Assembly (NCBI GenBank): GCA_902792635.1
Contig: CADBAG010000014.1
Location: 32,888-96,887, forward strand
Direction: 5' to 3'
DNA: 64,000 nt
DNA from: an uncultured Prevotellaceae bacterium
GTDB lineage: Bacteria; Bacteroidota; Bacteroidia; Bacteroidales; Bacteroidaceae
Shown one piece after another: positions 7,290-14,979 of the stretch (within the stretch, counting starts at the first letter, position 1; every line of letters starts with the position of its first letter). A model generated the notes under the pieces. The model did not search any database. It was not told where the DNA came from and worked only from the letters and a program-made list of their open reading frames with translations. The translations under genes were made by a program, and so were the position numbers.

Positions 7290-9698
7290 ATGAAACGATC
7301 ACTTTATACTATTCTCTCTTTTGCCTTTCTATGGCTGATAGCCTGTCCGCTAACTGTTTCGGCACAGGTCGCCCACGCTTCGGCTGTTTCGACGGTGACG
7401 ATCTCCGATGGCTACATGACGAGCATCCGTAATCTATCGGTGCTGCCCGGCTACTCGCAGTGCATCTATACTTCGGGGTTGCAGGATAAGGACGGTATCA
7501 TCTGGTTCGGCTCGTGGGACGGTCTGAAACGATTCGACGGCTACGAGTTCGTCACATTCAAGTCGAAGCCCGGTGACAAGAGTCCACTGAAGTCTAACCG
7601 CTTCAATGAGATCTGGGAGGCTGATGTTAACCATATTGTTTGTCATTACGGGAACGAGTGCTATCTGTTTAATAAGAGGACCCACACGTTCAAGCTTTGG
7701 AAACAAGGCGACAGAGAGAACTACCGGATCATCCCCAAACCACTGCCGCCGCAGATCAGCATGATGCCGGAGATAGATAAGGAGGACTGCAAGACGTTGC
7801 TGCAAGACCGACAAGGAGGCTATTGGGTCTTCATGCATCATGGCCTCTACCGCATCGAGCGCATGGCACTGCCGTTCAACATCAGCAAAGAAAGCAATGA
7901 GCCCGTCGAGTTTGTCCGTGCTCTCTATCAGGACAGCAAGCATCGCATCTGGCGCAGCGACAAACTTGGATACGTCAAGCTGATGGACCAGCAACTCAGA
8001 ACGGTAGGCTGGCTCTCGTCCTCGGGCAGCATCAGTAAGAGCCGCACGGCTTTCGGACATGCCGTCTACTGTTTCTACGAGGACCGAGAAGGCAGAATGT
8101 GGCTTGGCACCAAGCCCGACGGACTCTTCATGCTCACGCCTACATCGGCCAATAGCTACAAGGTGTCACGATTCGCACACAACGACAAAGACCCTTGGTC
8201 AATAAGTTTTAATAATATCTATGCTATCACCGCTGACAAGATAGGCCGGCTCTGGATCGCAACGATAGGCGGAGGACTGAACGTTATGAACATGAGGTCA
8301 CCCGGACGGTTCTACAACTACAGGAACACGCCCTCGCTGCGTGCTACGAGCCTTAGAGTACGTGCCTTGAAGATATATAATAATGTGTTGCTCATCGGCT
8401 CTGACATCGGCCTTTACACCTGTGACCTGCGGAAGCCGCTCTCCGCCCTACACTTCTACCACAGCAGGAGACGCAGTGACGACGATAAGAGCCTTAACAG
8501 TGGAAATATATTTCAAATCGTACAGACAGGCAACAACAGCCTCTGGCTCGCTACCTACAGTGGGGGTGTGAGCCGTATAACATCGTCATCGCTTCTCAAT
8601 GACAGGATTCATTTTGACAACTATACGGTGAGCAACGGGCTCTCATCGGATATCAGTATCGCTATGGTCGAGGACAAGCGTGGAAAACTGTGGATAACCT
8701 CTGAGAACGGTCTCGATATGCTGACACCTGACAGTAAGAAGATTTCAAGATTCTCGCGCCTGTTCCGCAATCTCGATTTAGAGTTCACCGACATCCATCC
8801 GCTCTGCACGGATGACGGACGGCTGCTGTTCGGTACGACGCGAGGACTGCTGAGCTTCTATCCCGACGACATGAAAGAGAGTTCTTATGTACCGAATCTC
8901 ATTGTCTATGCCGGTGAGAGGATCGATCTGAAGTCGGACAATAAGCGCTTGTCCATCAAAGTGGCGGCACCCGACTATGCCAACGATGCTGACATCGTCT
9001 ATGCTTACCGTATGGAAGGCGTGGACGACGGCTGGAACTATACGCGTGAGAACACGATCACCTACCCCAACGTACCTAATGGCACGCACCTGCTCCATAT
9101 CCGTTCGACGAATGCCGACGGTGTATGGGTCGGCAACGAGCGTACAGTGACCATCCACCACACGCCGACGTTCAGTGAGTCGATATGGATGCCGCTCCTC
9201 ATCGCCCTGCTGCTCGCCGCTGCCTTTCTCGGGGGCCGCCGCCTCGTGAGGTATGTCAGGGACCTGAAGAACAAAGAGCAACAAGCCAACGAGAAGACGG
9301 AGAAGATATCGGCCAACTTCCGGCAGATCTTAGCCGAGCACTCCTCGGAGGAGATTATCAATGACGAGACGAGTCGGGAGGCGAGTTTCTCAACAAAAGC
9401 CACCCGGTTTGTCGTCGACAACATCTCCAATTCTGCGCTCACCCTCGACGACTTCGCCAACGCCATGGGCATGAGCCGCAGTGTGCTCTATCAGAAAATG
9501 AAAGAGAAGTTCGACACCACACCCATGAACTTCGTCCAGCAGATACGTCTCGAACAGGCACGGAAACTGATGACGGAGACATCGATGCCGATCTCGCAGA
9601 TCAGTTATCAGTGTGGATTCTCCAACCCCAAATATTTCAGCCGCTGCTTCCGCAACCTCACAGGCATGACCCCAAAAGAGTTTAGGAAACAAGGATAG
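7290..9698 (+). CDS. Membrane propeller/Y_Y_Y sensor fused directly to an AraC DNA-binding domain
   Basis: An 802-residue protein. A signal/anchor segment (MKRSLYTILSFAFLWLIA) leads into a long periplasmic region with recurring two-component-propeller blades (WFGSWDGLKRF, WLGTKPDGLF, WIATIGGGLN, WLATYSGGV, WITSENGLDM), then a Y_Y_Y-like domain, one membrane segment (MPLLIALLLAAAFLGG) about 150 residues before the end, a short basic linker and an AraC helix-turn-helix ending in the usual FSRCFRNLTGMTPKEFR. Unlike classical hybrid two-component regulators it has no histidine kinase and no receiver domain. The ATG at 7290 is chosen because the -7 box at 7264-7271 places the transcript start after the earlier in-frame start. 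It is divergent from the DUF1593 gene, its likely target. Confidence 0.85.
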   Translation: MKRSLYTILSFAFLWLIACPLTVSAQVAHASAVSTVTISDGYMTSIRNLSVLPGYSQCIYTSGLQDKDGIIWFGSWDGLKRFDGYEFVTFKSKPGDKSPLKSNRFNEIWEADVNHIVCHYGNECYLFNKRTHTFKLWKQGDRENYRIIPKPLPPQISMMPEIDKEDCKTLLQDRQGGYWVFMHHGLYRIERMALPFNISKESNEPVEFVRALYQDSKHRIWRSDKLGYVKLMDQQLRTVGWLSSSGSISKSRTAFGHAVYCFYEDREGRMWLGTKPDGLFMLTPTSANSYKVSRFAHNDKDPWSISFNNIYAITADKIGRLWIATIGGGLNVMNMRSPGRFYNYRNTPSLRATSLRVRALKIYNNVLLIGSDIGLYTCDLRKPLSALHFYHSRRRSDDDKSLNSGNIFQIVQTGNNSLWLATYSGGVSRITSSSLLNDRIHFDNYTVSNGLSSDISIAMVEDKRGKLWITSENGLDMLTPDSKKISRFSRLFRNLDLEFTDIHPLCTDDGRLLFGTTRGLLSFYPDDMKESSYVPNLIVYAGERIDLKSDNKRLSIKVAAPDYANDADIVYAYRMEGVDDGWNYTRENTITYPNVPNGTHLLHIRSTNADGVWVGNERTVTIHHTPTFSESIWMPLLIALLLAAAFLGGRRLVRYVRDLKNKEQQANEKTEKISANFRQILAEHSSEEIINDETSREASFSTKATRFVVDNISNSALTLDDFANAMGMSRSVLYQKMKEKFDTTPMNFVQQIRLEQARKLMTETSMPISQISYQCGFSNPKYFSRCFRNLTGMTPKEFRKQG

Positions 9699-9720
9699 CA
9701 ACGCTTTACCCGATTAAAAT

Positions 9721-9755
9721 AGCCCCGGAAGTTTCATAACTCCCGGGGCTTTTTT
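9721..9755 (+). terminator. Intrinsic terminator of the regulator gene
   Basis: AGCCCCGG ... CCGGGGCT stem (9721-9750) extended by AGT/ACT and followed by a T-run. It lies 22 bases after the regulator stop codon. Confidence 0.9.
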
Positions 9756-9788
9756 ATGTAATATCTTGCTCAATACAATTCTTTATTG

Positions 9789-9796
9789 TATCTTTG
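9789..9796 (+). promoter_or_regulatory. Promoter -7 box for the cupin gene
   Basis: TATCTTTG followed by CC; matches TAnnTTTG and is preceded by an ACAAT/ATTGT inverted repeat. The leader to 9865 is about 60 bases. Confidence 0.65.
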
Positions 9797-9864
9797 CCCA
9801 TGAAACGTCATCTTATCCAGACGACAACCATTAGATTATAGCACCAATATAAACCAAGAATATT

Positions 9865-10197
9865 ATGATTATTGATCACAAGAAGATTGATCCCGTCATT
9901 GCCGACGGCTTCAAAGGCGGCAAAGGACCGATGGAAACACGTAACTTCTATGACGGTCACGTACGAATCAACATGGCAACCCTTCACCCCGGTGACTATG
10001 CCGGATATCATCAGCATCAGGGAACCTGTGAGGTGATATATGTCGTCAGTGGAACCCTCACATTCACTTATGACGACAAGGAAGAGACATGCAGCGCAGG
10101 GCAGGTTCATTATTGCCCAGAAGGTCATTACCACGCCTTTGCCAACAAGACCAACGAGGACGCCACCTTCCTCTGTGTCGTCCCCGCTGTGAAATAA
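9865..10197 (+). CDS. Small single-domain cupin protein
   Basis: A 110-residue protein made of one cupin barrel. Motif 1 is seen as HPGDYAGYHQHQGTCEVIYV (two His and one Glu for metal binding) and motif 2 as PEGHYHAFAN. There is no signal peptide, so it is cytoplasmic. Such stand-alone cupins bind a metal and a small ligand, but substrates vary too much to name one. It has its own promoter and converges on xpt, with 4 bases between the two stop codons, so it is not part of the purine operon. Confidence 0.75.
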   Translation: MIIDHKKIDPVIADGFKGGKGPMETRNFYDGHVRINMATLHPGDYAGYHQHQGTCEVIYVVSGTLTFTYDDKEETCSAGQVHYCPEGHYHAFANKTNEDATFLCVVPAVK

Positions 10198-10201
10198 GCG
10201 C

Positions 10202-10774
10202 TTAAGGTTCTCTTAGTTTTATCTGGCAGTTGTCGAGCGAATCGATGATTGCCAGACTCTCAACACGTACGCCTTCTTTTTCGATCTGCTCACGTCCGTG
10301 CTGAAAGGCTTTCTCGATGATGAAGCCCATGCCGACGAGTTCCGCCCCACCCTGCCGGCAGAGGTCGATGATGCCCTTCGCAGCGTTACCGTAAGCAAGG
10401 AAGTCGTCGATAAACAGCACCTTATCTTTAGGCGTAAGATATTCCTTCGAGATAACGACATTATACTCACGCTGTTTAGTAAACGAGAAGACCTTCGTCT
10501 GAAGCATGTCGCCCATCGTGGATGGCTTCTTTTTCTTTGCAAAGACCACAGGCAAGTCGAGCAAGAAGCCCATCATTATAGCGGGCGCTATGCCACTGGC
10601 CTCAATAGTAAGGATTTTGTTAATGTCTGACGAAGCATAGCGACGGATAAACTCCACCGCAATCTGTTTCATGAGGTTCGGGTCAAGTTGATGATTGATG
10701 AACTTGTCCACTTTCAGAATCCCACCAGGGAAACACTTTCCGTCTTTCAGGATACGGTCACGTAATAACTTCAT
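10202..10774 (-). CDS. xpt: Xanthine phosphoribosyltransferase
   Basis: A 190-residue enzyme matching the Xpt family over its length. The PRPP-binding loop is [14 protein letters not shown], with [10 protein letters not shown] upstream forming the purine-site region. It converts xanthine and PRPP to XMP in the cytoplasm, salvaging the base imported by the neighbouring permease. It is the second gene of an operon, 19 bases behind the NCS2 permease, the same pairing seen as xpt-pbuX in Gram-positive bacteria. No purine riboswitch is visible in the operon leader. Confidence 0.92.
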   Translation of the reverse strand: MKLLRDRILKDGKCFPGGILKVDKFINHQLDPNLMKQIAVEFIRRYASSDINKILTIEASGIAPAIMMGFLLDLPVVFAKKKKPSTMGDMLQTKVFSFTKQREYNVVISKEYLTPKDKVLFIDDFLAYGNAAKGIIDLCRQGGAELVGMGFIIEKAFQHGREQIEKEGVRVESLAIIDSLDNCQIKLREP

Positions 10775-10793
10775 AACTATTTTAGTAAATCTT

Positions 10794-12140
10794 TCACTCC
10801 TTAATTCTTATCAGCGCATTGGCAACCATTGCCGCCAAACCACCGGTGGTGATACCACTGCTGAAGATACTCCTTATGACATCGGGCATCTTGGACATGA
10901 TGTCAGGTACAAGTTCAACACTCATGCCCAATGAGAAACTGATCGCCATGACAAGAACAGCCTTGCGCGTTATCTTTGTCGATGCGATGATACGGATCCC
11001 AGCTGCTGCCACTGTACCGAACATGAGTAAGGTCGCCCCGCCTAAGACACAGTCGGGGATAAGCGAGAACAATTGACCAACGACGGGGAAGAGTCCGAGG
11101 ATAAATAGTGCAGCTGCCACGAAATACCCCACATAACGACTTGCCACGCCTGTGAGTTGTATCATGCCATTGTTCTGTGCGAAAATAGAGTTAGGGAAAC
11201 TGTTGAATACAGCAGCTAACATTGAGTTGAAGCCGTCAGCAAGAATACCTCCTTGTGCACGCTTCATGAATTTTTCTCCTTCGACAGGCTCACCTGAAAT
11301 AAGCGAATTAGCTGTAATGTCACCAAAGGCCTCTACGGCAGTGACAAGATAGATAAGTCCAAGACCAATAATCGTTCCTATATCAAAACGCAGTCCATAT
11401 TTGAATGGTATCGGAACATTGATATGCCCAGAGACATTCAAGGAAGAGAAATCCATCATGCCCATGAAATAAGCCACGACACAGCCTACAATCAGACCGA
11501 TGACGATAGAGCCCATGCGCAGATACTGATTGGTCAGGCGGTTGAAAAAGATGATGGTCAGAAGGACAAGCAGAGCCAGACCGAGATACTTCAGAGAGCC
11601 GAACGTACCGTTGTCTATCGCTGTTTGTCCCCCACCGCAAGAACTGATACCTGCCTTGATGAGACATAAACCGATGAGTGTGACAACGATTCCCGACACG
11701 AGAGGTGTAATAACTTTCCTTGCATAAGGCAGAAGCCGGCTAACGAGCATCTCTACAACAGAAGCGACGAGGCACCCTCCAAAGATATAACTGAGTCCAA
11801 GAGAAACATCCATCTTTCCGTTCACCATGCCAAGCATCCCAGCACCAATAATAGGACTGATAAAAGAGAAGGACGTGCCCTGGATACAAAGGAGTCCCGT
11901 ACCGAATGGTCCGAAACGATGACACTGTATAAAGGTGGCAATGCCGGAAACAAACAAGGACATGGAGACGAGGAAACCTGTCGTCTCAAGATCGAAACGA
12001 AGTGCCGAGCTGATGATGAGCGGAGGTGTTATGATAGCTGCAAACACTGCTAACAAGTGCTGCAAGGCTGCGAACAACGTCTCTCTTAGAGGCGGACGAT
12101 CATACAGACCATATATCAGATCTTTCCCTGTCTTTTCCAT
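10794..12140 (-). CDS. pbuX: Xanthine/uracil-type NCS2 permease
   Basis: A 448-residue membrane protein with 12-14 hydrophobic segments, usual NCS2 length. Signatures include [17 protein letters not shown] near the start and the [11 protein letters not shown] / [14 protein letters not shown] segments around the central transport helices. It moves a purine base (most likely xanthine, judging from the downstream xpt) into the cell with protons. It begins the permease-xpt operon; a -7 box at 12169-12176 leaves a leader of about 25-30 bases. A divergent Tsx-like outer-membrane gene across the promoter region may supply the outer-membrane step. Confidence 0.88.
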   Translation of the reverse strand: MEKTGKDLIYGLYDRPPLRETLFAALQHLLAVFAAIITPPLIISSALRFDLETTGFLVSMSLFVSGIATFIQCHRFGPFGTGLLCIQGTSFSFISPIIGAGMLGMVNGKMDVSLGLSYIFGGCLVASVVEMLVSRLLPYARKVITPLVSGIVVTLIGLCLIKAGISSCGGGQTAIDNGTFGSLKYLGLALLVLLTIIFFNRLTNQYLRMGSIVIGLIVGCVVAYFMGMMDFSSLNVSGHINVPIPFKYGLRFDIGTIIGLGLIYLVTAVEAFGDITANSLISGEPVEGEKFMKRAQGGILADGFNSMLAAVFNSFPNSIFAQNNGMIQLTGVASRYVGYFVAAALFILGLFPVVGQLFSLIPDCVLGGATLLMFGTVAAAGIRIIASTKITRKAVLVMAISFSLGMSVELVPDIMSKMPDVIRSIFSSGITTGGLAAMVANALIRIKE

Positions 12141-12168
12141 GAAAATTAGATTATCTCGTATATGGCTG

Positions 12169-12176
12169 CAAAATTA
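12169..12176 (-). promoter_or_regulatory. Promoter -7 box for the permease-xpt operon
   Basis: TAATTTTG followed by CAGCC on the minus strand; matches TAnnTTTG. Confidence 0.65.
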
Positions 12177-12218
12177 GCAAAAAATGATGAGAATAACAGT
12201 ACTTACATTATTTTTTCT

Positions 12219-12226
12219 TAACTTTG
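12219..12226 (+). promoter_or_regulatory. Promoter -7 box for the DUF5020 gene
   Basis: TAACTTTG followed by CAC, a perfect TAnnTTTG box, 43 bp from the divergent permease box. The leader to 12312 is about 75-80 bases. Confidence 0.7.
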
Positions 12227-12311
12227 CACACTATAACATCGTATAGCATTATAGCATCAACCCATACAACATAGCAGAAAAAATAATAGAACAATAAACC
12301 ACAGACTCTTC

Positions 12312-13055
12312 ATGAGAATTGCAACAGCTCTTCTCGCGCTCTCCCCCTTCATCGGTATTCACAGTCAAAATATTCAGCTCCATTACGACCTTGGACACAG
12401 TCTATACAGCGATCTGACTCCCAGGCAGAGCGTCACGACAACTGTTGAGATGTTCAAGCCCGACACATGGGGCTCTACTTATTTCTTTATCGACCTCGAC
12501 TATAAGAATGATGGCGTCAAAGGTACTTACTGGGAGATCTCAAGAGAATTTAATGTATCGAAGAACAAGCAGTTCGCAGCTCACGTAGAATATAATGGTG
12601 GTGCAGAGACTGGCGAGACGGATGACAACTACTATGGCAATCGTTATCAGCATGCCGCTTTGGCCGGCGGTGCCTGGAATTGGCATTCGAAAGATTATCG
12701 CAAGACGTTCAGTGTGCAACTGCTTTGGAAATACTACTTTTCCAATCACCATCGTGACCTACGGCCTTACAACAGTGTACAACTCACTGAGGTATGGAGC
12801 ACAACCTTCGCCCATGGCCTGTGTACATTTGATGGCTATTGCGATGTGTGGTACAACAAGAACGTGAACGGCAACTATATTATCCAGTCGGAACCCCAGT
12901 TCTGGTTCAATCTTAATAAGTTGAAAGGATGGAATAACATCAACCTATCGTTGGGCTCAGAAGTCGAGATAAGCAACAACTTTGTTTATAACGAGCGGGG
13001 AGAGAACAATCGTTTCTATGCCATCCCTACCATTGCGGCTAAATGGACGTTCTAA
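12312..13055 (+). CDS. DUF5020 outer-membrane protein, Tsx-like channel
   Basis: A 247-residue exported protein: signal peptide in the first 18 residues (MRIATALLALSPFIGIHS), then alternating amphipathic strands rich in Tyr, Trp and Asn, ending in AAKWTF with the C-terminal Phe usual for outer-membrane barrels. The pattern matches DUF5020, a family related to the nucleoside-specific channel Tsx. It is divergent from the xanthine permease-xpt operon and upstream of a Na+/solute symporter, so passage of nucleosides or purine bases across the outer membrane is a reasonable inference. Confidence 0.72.
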   Translation: MRIATALLALSPFIGIHSQNIQLHYDLGHSLYSDLTPRQSVTTTVEMFKPDTWGSTYFFIDLDYKNDGVKGTYWEISREFNVSKNKQFAAHVEYNGGAETGETDDNYYGNRYQHAALAGGAWNWHSKDYRKTFSVQLLWKYYFSNHHRDLRPYNSVQLTEVWSTTFAHGLCTFDGYCDVWYNKNVNGNYIIQSEPQFWFNLNKLKGWNNINLSLGSEVEISNNFVYNERGENNRFYAIPTIAAKWTF

Positions 13056-13076
13056 GTCAATGTCTTTCTTTTTGCA

Positions 13077-14552
13077 ATGGTAATAATCACAACAATTATC
13101 GTCTATTTCCTTGTCCTGTTGCTCATAGGCCGCATCACGACAAGGCATTCGGATAACGACACATTCTATCGAGGCAACAGACAGTCGCCGTGGTATATGG
13201 TGGCTTTCGGCATGGTAGGAGCGAGCATCTCCGGCATCACCTTCGTCTCCGTGCCCGGCATGGTCATGAAAACGGACATGACCTACCTGCAGATGTGCAT
13301 CGGCTTCATCCTCGGTTACTTCGCTATCGCCTTCATCCTCCTGCCGGTCTACTACCGGTTACGACTGACGACGATCTACTCTTATCTCAAGGAACGGCTC
13401 GGCCTGAGGTCATACAAGACGGGTGCCTCGTTCTTCCTCCTGTCGAAGATGACGGGGGCTGCTGTGCGGTTCTATGTCGTCTGCATGATCCTGCAGAAGT
13501 TCGTCCTCGATGCCGTGGGCGTGCCCTTTCCCATCACCGTCATCGGACTTGTTGCGCTGATATGGCTCTATACAAGGCGCGGAGGAATCAAGACGCTCGT
13601 TTGGACAGACACATTCCAGACACTGTGTATGTTTGTCGCGCTCATCCTCATCATCATTAATGTCATCTCAGCCCTCGGCATGTCCGTAGGCGACGCCGTG
13701 GGTGCCATCGCCCGCGACAGTCACAGTAGGGTGTTTGTCTTCGACGACTGGGTGTCGACGCAGAACTTCTGGAAACAGTTCTTTAGCGGTGCCTTCGTCG
13801 CTATCGTCATGACGGGGCTCGACCAGGACATGATGCAGAAGAACCTGACGTGTAAGTCATTGAGAGATGCGCAGAAAGACATGTGTACCTATGGCTTCGC
13901 CTTCGTACCCGCCAACCTGCTGTTCCTCGCTTTAGGTATCCTGCTGCTCATGCTCGCCCAGAAGCAAGGCATCGCCGCACCCGCCATGGGTGACGACCTG
14001 CTCCCGATGTTTGCAGCATCAGGAAGACTCGGGACGACAGTCGTTGTTCTCTTCACCATCGGCGTGGTAGCTGCCGCCTTCTCTTCAGCCGACTCGGCAC
14101 TGACGGCATTGACGACCTCGTTCTGTGTCGATATCGCCGGACGTGAGGATGACGAGACACTAAGGAAGCGGGCACATATCGGCATCGCTGCTGTCTTCGT
14201 TGGCTTTATCCTCGCCTTCAAAGCCCTGAACAGTACCAGTGTCATCGATGCTATCTACATTCTCTGCTCCTATACCTACGGGCCGTTGTTGGGTTTGTTC
14301 GTCTACGGCCTGTTCACAAAGCGAAAGGTCCAGGACCGGCTCGTGCCTTATGTCTGCGTCGCTTCGCCTTTGATCTGCCTTGCTATCGACTACGGCACGC
14401 GCTATGCCACGGGTTACGTCTTCGGTTACGAGATGCTGATGCTCAACGGTGCCCTCACCTTCGCAGGACTGTGGGGAACAAGGAGAATAAAAGGCTCTTC
14501 AGAATTTCGAATTGATAAGGTCCCCGGAGGAAATAATAGGTTAGCCAAGTGA
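13077..14552 (+). CDS. Sodium:solute symporter (SSS family)
   Basis: A 491-residue inner-membrane protein with 13 or so hydrophobic segments. The SSS pattern is visible: DNDTFYRGNRQSPWYMVAFG after helix 1, GASISGITFVSVPG, and the later FSSADSALTALTTSF segment around the Na+ site. The start lies 21 bases after the DUF5020 gene, so they are probably cotranscribed. The solute is not evident; the purine genes around it suggest a nucleoside, but many SSS members in Bacteroidota carry sugars or sialic acid. The stop is followed at once by a palindromic element. Confidence 0.82.
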   Translation: MVIITTIIVYFLVLLLIGRITTRHSDNDTFYRGNRQSPWYMVAFGMVGASISGITFVSVPGMVMKTDMTYLQMCIGFILGYFAIAFILLPVYYRLRLTTIYSYLKERLGLRSYKTGASFFLLSKMTGAAVRFYVVCMILQKFVLDAVGVPFPITVIGLVALIWLYTRRGGIKTLVWTDTFQTLCMFVALILIIINVISALGMSVGDAVGAIARDSHSRVFVFDDWVSTQNFWKQFFSGAFVAIVMTGLDQDMMQKNLTCKSLRDAQKDMCTYGFAFVPANLLFLALGILLLMLAQKQGIAAPAMGDDLLPMFAASGRLGTTVVVLFTIGVVAAAFSSADSALTALTTSFCVDIAGREDDETLRKRAHIGIAAVFVGFILAFKALNSTSVIDAIYILCSYTYGPLLGLFVYGLFTKRKVQDRLVPYVCVASPLICLAIDYGTRYATGYVFGYEMLMLNGALTFAGLWGTRRIKGSSEFRIDKVPGGNNRLAK

Positions 14553-14560
14553 GGAGCAGC

Positions 14561-14862
14561 ACCTCGGAGAGGTGCCACTTGGTTAGCCCCACGTGAGGCG
14601 CAGCCGAAACGTGGGGTTTAGGTTCGGTGTGATTTCGTTGCAATCCGGCCTCGAAGAGGGCGAACATGGTTTAAACCCCATCACCTATAACCAGCATCCT
14701 GACAATGTTCGCCCTCTTCGAGGCCGGTTTTCAGGTCATTCGCCCATTCACAACCCCACGTTTCGGCTGCGCCTCACGTGGGGCTAACATAGTTCAACCT
14801 CTTCGAGGTTGTGCGCTCCTTACCTGGGCTAACCGTGTTCAATCTCTCCGAGGCACTTATTA
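14561..14862. repeat. Palindromic element, copy B (best preserved)
   Basis: It lies between convergent genes and holds no credible gene. The arms 14582-14618 and 14753-14789 are exact reverse complements over 37 bases; each contains its own hairpin, CCCCACGT (14587-14594) / ACGTGGGG (14609-14616) and 14754-14761 / 14776-14783. The inner core 14647-14669 (CCGGCCTCGAAGAGGGCGAA...) is an exact reverse complement of 14705-14727. Small CCTCGGAGAGG, CCTCTTCGAGG and CTCTCCGAGG hairpins sit on the outer edges. Confidence 0.95.
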
Positions 14863-14884
14863 ACCCGAAAAGCGGAAAGACCTA

Positions 14885-14972
14885 TTATTTGTCGAGAATT
14901 GTCTTAGATTGTCTTCTTAAAATATCTCTTAACGACAACCTCGGACAATAGTCGACAATACCCGACAAATAA
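14885..14972. repeat. Inverted repeat with four GACAAT/ATTGTC boxes
   Basis: TTATTTGTCG (14885-14894) pairs with CGACAAATAA (14963-14972). Between them are two ATTGTC boxes followed by two GACAAT boxes, so a long stem or two alternative hairpins can form. It ends 7 bases before the stop of the FAD protein gene and could act as its terminator, though no long T-run is present. Confidence 0.75.
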
Positions 14973-14979
14973 AATAATC

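Noticed and set aside
12141-12311. Purine riboswitch before the permease-xpt operon
   Set aside because: The minus-strand leader is only about 25-30 bases after the -7 box, too short for the aptamer.
14593-14787. Small open frames inside the palindromic elements (also at 782, 21784, 25843, 61104 and 63034 regions)
   Set aside because: Their peptides are translations of the palindromes (for example FALFEAG-type strings) in different frames in different copies, with indels that break the frame; no start signals.
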